A DNA stretch of 64,000 nt from Strongylocentrotus droebachiensis (lineage: Eukaryota > Echinodermata > Echinoidea > Camarodonta > Strongylocentrotidae), in contig JAVYIG010000171.1 of the NCBI GenBank assembly GCA_035222895.1, positions 357,501-421,500 on the forward strand, given 5' to 3'. This document shows, piece after piece, positions 20,201-31,535 of this stretch. The notes under the pieces are model-generated. The model searched no databases. It was not told the DNA's origin and saw nothing but the letters and a program-made list of their open reading frames with translations. The position numbers and the translations under genes were made by a program. Numbering within the stretch: position 1 is the first letter of the stretch; each line of letters begins with the position of its first letter.

Positions 20201-23200
20201 TCTTGGACGGCATCTAATTTTTTCCTTTCTCCCCCCCCCCCCCCCTCTCTCTCTCTGTCTCTCCCTCTGTATCTCTGGCTCTCTCTTAATGCCATTGGGT
20301 TTGGCTATTATATAGGTAATCAGATGTTGCTACAAGTCCTTCGGATGCTGAAGACCGCGATAACAATGCATTCGAAGAGAGATGGCACATGCTGTTCCAT
20401 CTATAATTGCTGTGCTCCGGGAAGTTGTTGTGGTCGTTCTGCCGAAACTAATCCGCTCTTAGCAGAGGTGAACGAGAATCCAGCCCAGCTTCGTCGACTC
20501 GATGCTGGCGAAGGAACGTTGTCGAGATTATCTGATGACGATATGGTGATCGTTGAAAGAAATGTAGTTGATCAACATGGATGTTTGGAGCGGCTAAAGA
20601 GTAAAAATAGCGGACCTTATACAAACGAAGCCGTGGAGGAATTAAAATGGTTCCTCAACACCCTCCTCGTTTTATCAGTTGCCATTCTCTATAACACTAT
20701 ACGGTTTCAGGTGATTGTGACCCAGACGTTGTCTTTCAAATAGAATATTAAATCTGATACAAATGTCATGTAGTAGTTAACTGCAAAAGTTGTAACCAAA
20801 TTGACTTCCAAATCATCATCAGACTTATTTCATGAGAAATGTTATGAAAACGGCCTTTTCTTTACAATACACATGAGGTCTACTTCTCCTGGCTTGTCAC
20901 GAGGTATAGTCTAAAAAAAATACTCTAAATGATTCTATCTCTCTTATATATTGAAGAAATTAAACTGATCATGCTAGAATCGAGTTCGAAATCATTGTCT
21001 TAACCTTAAAGGATTGGCTCCTACGTATTTGACTCGACTGCTTGCTACGAAATTAACAAAAACCTTGGGTCTTCCCAAAATTCGATCGTTACTATGCCTC
21101 AAATAAATACACAGTTCTATGGGTCATACTCTTTTAGGGTTGCATCAGCAGAGCTTTGGAATAACTTGCCCGAATATACCAAAAATTCAGTGTGACAATT
21201 TTAAAGCTCATCTTAAAATGTTTCTTTTTATAGAAACAATATCCAATGTTAACTGATGAATTAAGGGAGTATGCCGAGTTTATCTCACTCTTCTCTATTT
21301 TTTTCCTTTCTTTCCTTCTCCCTTTTACAGCGCATTATGCGCTATATAAGTATGGTATATTAGTATCATCATTTTTCTCTCATTCTTTCATCATGCTTGA
21401 CTTCAGTACTCAACGACCTATCTGCTCCAAGGAGAGCGAATGGATCTGAAGGATATTCCAGTAGCTTTCTTAGCTCTCTTTGTACCTCTGTCCGTCATAA
21501 TCACCATACCCATCGTCGATCGCGTCGTCTATCCTCTCCTTGAGCGTCGAGGAATAAGAGTCACACTGGTCAAACGAATGGGTAATGTAAAGACTATTTC
21601 GTATCAAAATTCTTTGTCGACCTCCCTGAGGATTATACCACATGCATGATCTTTTTAAATGGTGAATAGCTACATTGTACAACGATACGATTTCTCCTGG
21701 AAATACCCATTTACTATAATAATAAAAGGCATTTCTATAGCGCCGTCTATAGAAATTCTATTCCGAGGCGCACTAATTATTATACCCCGGCTTTACCCTA
21801 GCCACCATTACAGCACTCCAGCATTTCAAGGAATTAATTCCTGCCAGGTACCCATTTATCTCACCTGGGCCGAGTGTGGCAAATGAAGATAAATGCTTTG
21901 CCAAAGGACATTAGTGCCGTGTCGGGGATCGAACCACGACCAAGTCAAGTGCTTAAACCACTCGGCTACGACACTAATTTTTTTAATTTCTATACTCTAT
22001 AGGGAAAAGTACATTTTGTCCCGGTAGTATTTGGTAATAATATTGCCCTAGGATGGTAGTCCATGAGTAGTCGTCTGGGTTGAGTCTGTAGGGGATACCA
22101 CACGTACAGCAATAAGTGAATTTAAAAAACGATTTTTGAATCGCCGTCAGTATCTTGCTGTTTTTATGCGTATGAATCCGATTCTGACTCGGGATTGTAA
22201 TCTCACTTTTTGGGGGAGCGTGTGAATGCTCCTATAATGATCAATGCAAAATCAATTAAGGGAATTACATTCACTCACTTTTATCTCAGCGATTCCATGT
22301 GAAAAAAATTCAGGCAGAGTTGAGTAATCTTATAAACAATATTTTTGTTTTGATAATGTATTGATTTTGAACATTATGCAGAATTATACAAAACACCATC
22401 CTTGCGTGCAAAAGTATCGGGGAGATGTCACATATTTTTATCAATGACAACTGCAGCTATATATCTCTGATTTGTTTTATATTAAGTCCCCGCATTATCA
22501 AGATTTGACTATAAACCAATATTTAAAGTTCTCTTCATGTAAAGACGAAAAATAAAGAGTTCGTACAAAAGTAGATCGATGATGAATTTGTGTGAAATGA
22601 GCAACTCAGTGATAAAATGGACTGATGCAGTTATCATGGATAGGAAATTTGTCATTTCAGTATCATCGACCTGCCTTCGTATGACATTTTAATGACACAT
22701 TTTAAAACGTTTATTTTGATGTTTCTTGTCGTTTTACTTATGATAGCATTTGGTCTCGTATCTGGGCTTCTGTCTGTCTTGTATGCTGCCATGGTCGAGA
22801 TCACTCGTAAACACGTAATCAGAAATGGCGGGAGTCTTGACCAGACAATTTCAGGAGTCGTTTTCCATGCTTCATCGCTCTCAATCCTCGTTCAAATTCC
22901 GCAATATATTTTCATTGGCATTGCGGATACTTTTGTTCTCATCACAGGTAATACACTAATGTATTTTAATCACTACTGAGAAAAGAAAGAAAATAATTAT
23001 TTTAGAAAGATGTTGAGAGAGGTTTTGGGTGTGTTTTTGTTCGGGTCGGGTGACATCCAGATAAAATAATTTTCTCAGACCTGCTAAGCTCCACCCTAAA
23101 AAAATGCTCCAGATCTCATTATTTTAAAAATATTAAAAAATCTATGAAATATCTTAAGATGTTTGAATAACAAAATATGAGTTGTAAATGAACAGGAATC

Positions 23201-26128
23201 AACCTATATTTGGATGTCACCCGACCTTTAAATACCCCTTGCGGTGAAAGTCAAGCTTATTTTCCTTTTAATACTAAATAATTTATGCAGATTTCGGGAA
23301 GACTCCCCTCCCCTTTTCTCATCCAAAACGAAAAAAGAAAAAAGGAATCCCCAAAACATAATGAACATGTTATGGAAAAGCGATAAAGGATTTGTTTAAA
23401 TCTGCATGTTTAAACTTAAGATTCATGATAAAAGGGGAAATCACCATGCACAGTGAGAAGCATATGACTCATGGTGAACTAGCTTTCAGAAATGAATTAA
23501 ATATCAGCCTAAATATATGAAGCGTTAATTGATCATGCTCGATTTCCTCAGAATGCCTTTTGTACAATGAATGTTTTGCAATTGCTAACAATAGGCCCCT
23601 AGCCACTTCAGGTCTCAACAGTTAACAGTTGGTCATACATACATCAGGCCCATATAAGAAGAGTCCTAGATAGACTAATTAAATTGGCTCGCCGCTAGTA
23701 AAACAAAAGTGATAAACCGTTTGTGTCACTTGTAGCAGAAGAAATTCGTGGGGCATATCAAGTGCTGGTACCTCCTTGAACATATAGTGTAAAAATGTGC
23801 AGGTGTAGTCCAAAAAAAGTTTACACCTAGAAAATTACTAATAATTTCATAAATCTTCTATGAACAGTAAATTATTATACATCTTATGAAAGAGTGTTTT
23901 ATCCCAAATCATTTGGTATCATTTTTGTGTGGTATGTGTTCACGCTTAGGTGAACAGGAGGTATTGTTTGCGAGAGTGCAAAAATCGACTTGCGCCAAAG
24001 TTGCCTATGTGATGTTTGAATAAAACAATTGGGCTTTGGGTATTAATTCGGTCATTGCAGATCCAAATAACATATCCCTAACAAAATTAAGCATGCCACA
24101 CGTATCAAAATATCGAATATCAAATATCAACGAACTTTTGTGCCCGTGTGTGCGTATGCGTGTGTATGACTTTGCTTCTGCAAAAAGCATATGCAATGCA
24201 TCTCATTATTTTGATACATTCAATTCATTCTCTCAGTTTTAATAATCCCAACATATCACATACGGTAGGCATCACTTAGGAGCAAGTCGATGTCTGTCCT
24301 ATAACTTCACATATTATTTCGTCTGTCATCCCTCTTGACTCCCAATACAAACAAATAACACAATATTACACTTCAATTATTGTGGAATAGCCTGACAACG
24401 ACTACTGAGAGCCGGCCGTTTATTCAGTATGAATGTTTAACAAACATTTCTTCTCGTTTCCTTCACTGGAAACCGGACCGACCATGGTCCAGAATAAAAA
24501 ACCAGAGGTAAAACTCAACGAGCATAAAAACTCTGGAAAACCTTAATAAAACACAGTCATGTCGTAACATAAAATGACACAACGTACTATTATTGTAAAT
24601 GAAATTTGTCTCGTTGAAAGTTCAAGCTAGAATGATTCAATTACACACTAATATTGATGCCACGCCCTGGTCTCCGTGGCAGAATTAGCTCGCACACCTG
24701 TACGAGCTGCCTATGCAAATTAATTCTATCGGGGCACGGCCCCAGACCCAACATGCGTTCATTAACGATACAAACAACATTTTGCCTGCTATACAATCGT
24801 ACCGCAGACAAATAATATTTTGCACTCTCGCAAACAATGCCTCCTGTTCATCCAAGCGTGAACACATAACATACAAAAATGATATGATTTGGGATAAAAC
24901 GCTCTTTGATAGGATGTATGATAATTTACTGTTCATAGATGATTTTTTAAATAATTAGCAATTTTCTAGGTGTAAACTTTTTTTTGACTCACACGGTATA
25001 CCCAAAGAACAAATTGAAAACGGACGTAAGCCTGTGACAATTTTTTGGAAAGGTGGAGTACATGCCGGAGAACCATGGGCGCAATCCTTACGTAATACCT
25101 ATTGTTCAGGGGGGGGGGGGGTGATCTATGATTCACCCCCCTGAACGATAGGTATTACGTAAGGATTGATGCCCATGCGGAGAACTGACAGTAAAATGAA
25201 TCTTTGGAACTTATATTAAACAATACACTGAGAAATGTCAAAGTTGATGATTCTGTTTTCCTGCCAACTCATACTCTTTATATTTCTCTTTTCCACGTTG
25301 TCATTTCCAGGTCTAGAATTCGCCTTTTCTCAGTCTCCCAAATCCCTTCAAGCATTTATCACTGGGACATATCTCTTTTATAATGGAATCGGCAGCTATG
25401 TTGGATCTTTACTGATTATCATCGTCAACGCTGCCTCCGCAGGTACGTAAAAACAAATAATTTCTGGTCATATAAAATAAATGAACTCTAGAAATAAAAA
25501 AGGGTAAATCATCAAATGACAGATCCGAGGAGTGACAGCAGTGTAGATTCAAATTATAATCCAACAATATAGAGACAACTGAGGCCACATTTTGAACTCT
25601 GTCACTCTGTGATTTAGAATATTTGCACAAGATCATGATGAGAAGCTACAGCCGTCGCAGAAGTTTGAATTGCCAATATTTAGGCAGTGCAGTGGTTTCT
25701 TTGCAAGTTTTATATCTTATCTAGAGGGAGGCCGTTTCTCTAAGCCGTCATAAGACTAACTTCTTAGACATCCCATTGAAACGTGTGATATAGAATTAAC
25801 ACGCGTTTTGATGGGACGTCCACGAACATAAGACTTTTGACGCCTTCGAGAAACTGGCATCAGGGTGTGTCGTGCTATCAGCTAAAGTCATTCTGGCTCT
25901 CAACAGACATTCTGTATGCCTACATTTACCGTTTTCTTTTGAAATCATAATCTTGTTTTACTATTAGGTCATGAATGGATACCTGATAATATCAACAAGG
26001 GCCATCTTGAGTACTACTTTTTCCTCTTGGCTGGCGTCATCATCCTCAACATGGTATACCTCTACTTTATCACCAGGAATTATAAATATGTGAATCAGTA
26101 CGGCTACGATAGACAGTCGAGTGTATAA
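17269..26128 (+). CDS. SLC15-like peptide transporter, right copy (complete)
   Basis: Complete paralog of the left gene, about 630 residues predicted; SLC15A4 proteins are near 580. Exons: 17269-17611, 18333-18543, 19407-19576, 20316-20710, 21407-21581 (or to 21600), 22661-22947, 25311-25442, 25968-26128 (TAA). Family features in order: TM1 with NFVEK in place of ExxER, FGGWLSDSWLG after TM2, a core PTR2-like segment ACCSPFTAIQVEEYG in exon 2, a long cytoplasmic loop with CCSIYNCC and ETNPLL in exon 4, STTYLLQG opening exon 5, SILVQIPQYIFIGIAD in exon 6, GLEFAFSQSPKSLQ in exon 7 and NKGHLEYYFFLLAG in exon 8. The family FYWSINLG motif is replaced by YHWVYFISE. Exon 5 ended at its best donor (GTAATG) does not join exon 6 in phase; the weak donor at 21601 does. 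The same holds for the left copy. Peptide or histidine transport at an endolysosomal membrane is inference. Confidence 0.87.
18934..19247. mobile_element. Fold-back MITE in intron 2, right arm
   Basis: Partner of 10849-11155 in inverted orientation. Inverted ends GGGGTGTTTCACAAAGATCC are at both borders. An ancestral insertion shared by the two arms. Confidence 0.82.
20950..21250 (+). mobile_element. LINE 3' fragment, right arm
   Basis: The plus strand translates to YGSYSFRVASAELWNNLPEY followed by TKNS and a stop, a typical non-LTR ORF2 C-terminus. The equivalent in the left arm is split at 5396-5565 and 6831-6990. Lies in SLC15 intron 4. Confidence 0.65.
21716..21974 (-). mobile_element. 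tRNA-derived SINE, right-arm copy
   Basis: Reverse-strand SINE with box A (TAGCCGAGTGGTTTAAGCAC) and box B (GGTTCGATCCCC), partner of 3719-3987. Lies in SLC15 intron 5 just after exon 5. Confidence 0.83.
23800..24998. mobile_element. Tc1-like element with about 190-bp terminal inverted repeats
   Basis: The left repeat runs about 23800-23990, the right about 24810-24998 inverted. Both read AAAAAAAGTTTACACCTAG near the tip and TTTGCGAGAGTGCAAAA at the inner end. There is no transposase. The GTTTACACC tip resembles Tc1/Sleeping Beauty type ends. Lies in SLC15 intron 6, right copy. Confidence 0.75.
25075..25170. repeat. Fold-back with about 43-bp arms
   Basis: Near-perfect arms (ATGGGCGCAATCCTTACG and reverse) surround a short G-run loop. 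The flanks are near-identical direct repeats, CATGCCGGAGAAC and CATGCGGAGAAC, suggesting an insertion. Lies in SLC15 intron 6. Confidence 0.8.
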
Positions 26129-26198
26129 ATGGGCAGGTCATATGTATTTGGTAATTATCTCTCTTATGCATAATTATGTTACCAAGAATGAAAAGAAG

Positions 26199-26204
26199 AA
26201 TAAA
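26199..26204 (+). promoter_or_regulatory. Candidate polyadenylation signal of right SLC15 gene
   Basis: AATAAA 71 bp past the TAA stop, the first such hexamer in the 3' flank. Confidence 0.5.
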
Positions 26205-26243
26205 AAATAGACACTAGAATTTAATTCGTCACGAGGACGAATA

Positions 26244-27751
26244 AGGTGGTCTGTCTAAGTCTTATGATAGGTTTGAGAATGGGAGAAGTTATATAGACAT
26301 GTAAACAATGATGATCATGATGAACATGATGATCATGATAGTAAAGGTGATGATGATGATGATAATGATAATGTTATATGATGATAAAAACGATAATGTT
26401 AATGATGATGATGATGATAATGATCATGATCATGATGATGTTGATGATGATCATCTTCAGACCATGATGATGATGATGATGATGGTGACATTGATGATGG
26501 TGATGATGATGATGATATTGATGATGATGATGATGACGAGCATGAGCATGATCCTGACATCTGATTGAAAAAATGAGGAAATATTTAGATAGCATACAGT
26601 CTCAGCTACAACATACTAAGATTTGGGAGAAAACTGTTGAATAACAACCAAGATACTGGTCAAAACACATTGTCATGCAGATTCATGTTTTGAAAAAAGT
26701 GACCTCCCATAGACATAACACGCAAATATGACAAATTATGCATTGTCGCCTTTAATCGAATATTTCACTATGATGACGTCATCCAAATGCAGAATAAATG
26801 TTATATTTCCTTTAGAAAATTATCTCAGCTAAAACATATCAAATTATGGGAGAAAATCGATCACCGATAAGCGAGATAATCTCAATTAAACAAAGACAAA
26901 AATGACGTCATCAACAAAATACATTTTTTTAGTTTAGATGCCAATATGATGACTTTGTTTCACTTTGTACGAGTCTGGGTGGTATGAAATCATATCTCCA
27001 ACTCATGCTTTTTCTAACCATGATATAAAAATCGGGGGTCGATGGACTCTCTCAAAGAGCTATTTCGAATTTTAAAATAGCATGTTTTTGATCAAATTTG
27101 CATTATATTGCCCATAGCAGCACGTGCGGATTTTAAACTTTGACGCGCGCTCACGGCCTTATGAAAGGTCAAGAGCGACTGAAATTCATGTAATTGGTCA
27201 ATTACGGTAAGAGGAATCTAAATCATGTAAACATTTTGAATTTGACCTTTTCCGCGCGCTGTGAGCGCGCACAACGCGCGCGGGGACACGTACGGACGGA
27301 AAATTTTGAAATGCTTAAAATTACCCTGATTCGTACTCTCGTTTAATAGCTAAGAGATTTTGAGCAATTTTAAATTTTGACGCGCGCGTTTGCGCGCATC
27401 ATGACCTTTGTTTGACCTTTGATGACATGACCTGTTGACCCTTGACCTGAAGTATATGTGATATTAATATGAATGACCTTTGATGACGCATCATGAAGAT
27501 ATGATTGAAAATGTGATTTCACAAAATGGCGCCTAAATGACGTCACGATGTCCTGATCACCTTGAAAATATTTCTGTCACGTCTTATGAAAATGACCTAT
27601 GCCTGTGCCAAAATTAAAAGAAATTGACATAACCAATCTTACGTTATCCGACACACAAAAAAGTGAAGAAATAAATAAAAATAAAGAAATAATAAAGAAG
27701 AAAGAAAATTCTGACGAAATCAATAGGTGGTCTGTTGACAACAGACCACCT
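26244..27751. mobile_element. Inverted-repeat element with AGGTGGTCTGT ends
   Basis: Begins AGGTGGTCTGT and ends with its reverse. The right end is itself a perfect 13-bp palindrome with a 1-nt centre (27725-27751). The interior holds a (GAT)n tract, CG-rich GCGCGC patches and TGACCTTTGATGAC motifs. There is no transposase ORF. Confidence 0.65.
26308..26560. repeat. (GAT/ATG)n microsatellite
   Basis: About 250 bp of imperfect GAT repeats. Open frames over it are repeat artefacts. Confidence 0.95.
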
Positions 27752-27813
27752 AAAAAAGATACACAATTTTCTTCGTTATTTGGTCGAGCCAAGCTAGAGG
27801 AGGGCTGTCAACT

Positions 27814-28070
27814 TGGTTGATTGATTGATTTTTATTCGACAAGCTTCCAACATACAACGATATACAATAATAACAGATCAAAAATAAGTCAGCTTGAACA
27901 GGATAACCCACGAAAGCTCGAGAGCTTATTTCCAGTGGGGTCCCTTACAGACATGTATACAATTAAAACAATTAAATTGGTATAGTTGGCAATTATGATG
28001 TCGAGAACGTATGGAACAAGATTACTTAGACTTGCCAAAATATTTAAAACTCTTTGATATCTTGACATTA
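27814..28070 (-). mobile_element. LINE 3' UTR fragment with (CAAT)n tail
   Basis: Read on the minus strand the block ends GAATAAAAATCAATCAATCA, a short-repeat tail like those of CR1/L2-type LINEs. The coding part is absent. Confidence 0.5.
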
Positions 28071-28293
28071 ATTCAGTGGCGTATAGCGAAGATCTAATCC
28101 GCGACTGAGAGGGCACCGGTGTCATGGGGGATGGGGGGCAAAGTTAAACACGTTGAATGGACTCTACAGGAAGCACGATCCCCCCCTCCTCTTGAATGCA
28201 AATACAAAAGTGTGAAGACCGAAAGACAGGAAAAAAAGGCAGGGGAGATTTCGGAAAGAGTTGTAACATTTTCTTTTCACAATAAGCATTCCC

Positions 28294-28365
28294 CCTTCTC
28301 TCTCTCTCTCTCTCTCTCTCTGTCTATCTCTGTCTCTCTGTCTCTGTCTCTGTCTCTTTCGGTCT
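28294..28365. repeat. (TC)n microsatellite
   Basis: CT repeats with GTCT interruptions. Flanked by a C-run/G-run pair and the sequence CAGTGGCGTAT at 28075, a possible hAT-type end without a proven partner. Confidence 0.9.
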
Positions 28366-28786
28366 TCCCACTTTATTATCATTATTATTCAAGGGGGATC
28401 ATGCCCCCTGCATAATTATCTACGCCATTGTAAACAATGATCATTCAAATATTAAGATTGGGGCGTTATACTTTCGTGAGATTGGTTCTCATGAGGCCTT
28501 TATTGTTCATAATGGTATTTAATAATGGTTAGGATCATTCCACTGGTAGTCTAATTGCCAAATATACTTATACTCATAGAAGAAAAAAAACTTGCTCACA
28601 ATTAGTGGCCTTTGGACCAAATTTGGTGTATAACGTTTTAAAAATATATTTATATATAAATATCAGCTTATAGCGCATATTGGCAGAAGAGTCTTAATTT
28701 GATAAATTTATTGACGCACCATTATTATAACGTTACATTTTGACAGTTTATATTCATTTACAAAGAAATGTGTAACATTAATTTAT

Positions 28787-31000
28787 AACAGGTGCACAGC
28801 CAAGGCGTGGTTTTCTCTCATGGAAACAAATAATTATACAGAGAAAGAAATATAAATATGTAAAGGGGCATAGATTGAAAGTTCGAAGTCAATAGCAAAG
28901 CAAATACAATGTTTAAAGGTGAAATTCAAAGAAAATCACAAATATGTCAACTAATGTATCACTAGAAACTGGTAAGCTAACAGATGGCCATCGTACAAGT
29001 TTTAGGTCAGCTACATATCGGGTGATTTATAAAAATACAAATACAACCACCTCCATAGCAGCTGGGATATACGAGGGATTCGCCGGAAAAATACCGATGT
29101 TTTAATGACGTTACTATATGGACCAATACTGCCCAAGCAGACGACATCCCATAAAGAATGAACATAATTGCAAAGCTATTATTTGTCAAATTATAATGAG
29201 TTTAGTGTATATAAATGTAATGGCATGTCAAACCATTCAAAAGGGAATATAACCCGATTCTGATAACTAAAATCTTTTGCTTGTAAATACACAGGACAGG
29301 GGTTTATTAACAATCGAAGAAACCAGACTTTCAAATTGAAAACCCCCCGAATGATACTAAGGACGGCATTTGTTCCTTCTTGGAACGCCGAACATACCGC
29401 GGTGTGTGCAGCTGAATATACAATGACGTCTTATTTTGTTTACAAGCGACAGATTCCTTTATTTTTGTATCGCTGCATTTGTCATCAAAATAAAAACATG
29501 CGAGGGGTTAAGAGTGAGGCAATAGATTATACATTTAGCCTGACGGTAGTGAAGTAAGAGAAAGAACTCAAGAGAAGATGAAAACACAGGGACTGAAAAT
29601 GTGTGAGATGTCATGGGACATCGTCTGCTTGTGCAAATCATGTCCATACTGTGATCTCACACATCTCAGCAGCGTTCGGAGAGCTCTTCAGGTGCTATGC
29701 TGGGGCTGTATTTAAGCGTTTTGTAATTTATAATAATCATTACTACGAATGTTTCCAAGCATTGAATTTTGATTATCTTGTCGAATTAAAGTTTCAACTT
29801 TGCAATAATGAACATAAAATTAGTTATTAAATTCAATGAATATCTACTTTAACTTTAAATTATCTGCGCACACATGCCAATGCATAAAGGGCAACCAAGT
29901 GAGTACCACTAATTTTGATGAATATATAATCGCATTGTCTCTTACTGTGTTATATAGTGCGATTGACATATAACATATATGGGCATACGAGGCTGAATTT
30001 TAACCTTTTTTCTTCTTCAAATAAAATTTATTCAGAATTCTCAAAGCAAATTAACAAACTATCATAAGTACACAATACAAATTATTTGATGTGATGGCAA
30101 TGATAAATTTTAATGGTAAATTTTAACCTTGCCTCGATTATCAAGCCTATAAAGATAATGCAAAATGACCTTACTGGATGTGCGGGTAGTTGTTTTGTTG
30201 GAATGATGTCATTTGAATTGCTAGTAAGAAAATGCTAGTCCATAATAAACAAATTCACACGGTATAGAGGAAAGAAATGTGGACATGCATTCCGTATTTA
30301 CATTACGTTTGAAAATAAAATGTCAAGAACGGGTATAGAGGGTGAACTTATGAATCTGTTATTATTATATATATCATATCTATTATAATCACTTGTCACT
30401 ATCTAAATAATATTGGGTATATATTAGTAAGGGTATGCATCATAATCACTAGTTTTCGATGGGAATGGAGAATATTGTTCTTTTCTATAGAATAGTCATT
30501 TCCTGTACTGTATCATTAAATTACAGCAGGTGCACAGCCAAGGTGTGGTTTTCTCTCATGGAAAAAAAAATTATAAAAAGAGAGAAAAATAAATATGTAT
30601 AAATAAGGAGTATACATTGAAAATTCGAAGACAATAAGCAATGCAATGTTCAATTTTCAATTATCTGCGCACAATCAATGCATAAAAACAGGCAACCAAT
30701 TCAATGCCACTAATTATGATGAATAATCGCATTGTCTCTTATTGTTTTATATAATGATATTTACATATTGTAACCTTGCCAGTTCATTTTGCTTCGATTA
30801 TAATCACGTAACTGTTTTGGTATATGTGGGTAGTTGGATGATGTCATTTGAATTGCTAGTGAGAAAATTCTTGTCCAGAATAATCAAATTTACACGGAAT
30901 ATAGAGGATAGAAATATGGACATGCCTTACGTATTTACATTAGGTTTGAAAATAAAATTTCAGAAACGAGTTAGAGTGTTAACTTATTAATCTGCCATTA
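28787..31000. repeat. Segmental duplication, first copy interrupted by a TTAA element
   Basis: The block starting AGGTGCACAGCCAAGG at about 28790 recurs at about 30529. The second copy passes straight from the ...GCAATGTTCAATTTT part to ATTATCTGCGCAC, while the first has 28917-29848 inserted there. ORFs in it show no known domain. Confidence 0.8.
28917..29848. mobile_element. TTAA-flanked (piggyBac-like) element, copy 2
   Basis: Same 0.93-kb family and orientation as 4465-5391. TTAA at 28913-28916 and 29849-29852; ends AGGTGAAATTCAAAG and TGAATATCTACT. The uninterrupted duplicate at about 30650 is the pre-insertion state. Confidence 0.8.
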
Positions 31001-31099
31001 TTTCTTTGGATTTATTCCAATCACTTGTTATATGATTGGGAATACCGTATGTACCTTTCTAAACAATAGTTTGTTCTCTGTACTATACTAGCATATCAT

Positions 31100-31186
31100 T
31101 TCCTTTGCTCTCTCTCTCTCTCTCTCTTTCTCTTTATAGTCCTTTCTTATCCGCTTGCTATCTCTCACTTTGTCATCATTCATAGT

Positions 31187-31240
<54 letters not shown>

Positions 31241-31420
31241 CGTCTTTCTCTTTCGAGTCCTCTTTCTTATCCGCTTGCTATCTCTCACTTTGTCCTCATT
31301 CATCTCACATGGTCTCCCTCTCTCTGTCTCTGTCTGTCTGTCTGTCTTTCTCTGTCTCTCTCTCTCTTCCTCTTTCTCATCTACTTTCTCTTTCTCTCTC
31401 ATTCGGTCTCTTTTCCCAGT
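31100..31420. repeat. TC-rich tract with a 120-bp duplication
   Basis: (TC)n runs separate two copies of CTTATCCGCTTGCTATCTCT (31146 and 31268). Open frames here are repeat artefacts. Confidence 0.9.
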
Positions 31421-31535
31421 CACAATATACCCCCCTCTCTTTTGTTCATTAGAGTCTCTACTCTTCTCATCTCGTTATGACCCTAAAACAGTCGAGTTGA
31501 CCCACTGCAGTCTTCCAGATGTAGTTTGTAAATAA

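Larger units (their letters stand above)
16750..22810. repeat. Right arm of large inverted duplication
   Basis: Mirror of the left arm, starting near 16750 in a tract about 520 bp upstream of the SLC15 start codon. The copies of exon 1 and its flanks are nearly identical. It keeps single-copy target sites where the left arm has insertions: one TA at 18206-18207, one TTAA at 21261-21264, and an uninterrupted junction near 22093. The unpaired centre of the palindrome is about 2.5 kb. Confidence 0.9.

Noticed and set aside
1-26128. Two alleles falsely assembled head to head
   Set aside because: Not excluded, but about 7% divergence in exon 4 and a codon indel, with both frames intact, fit paralogs better than alleles.
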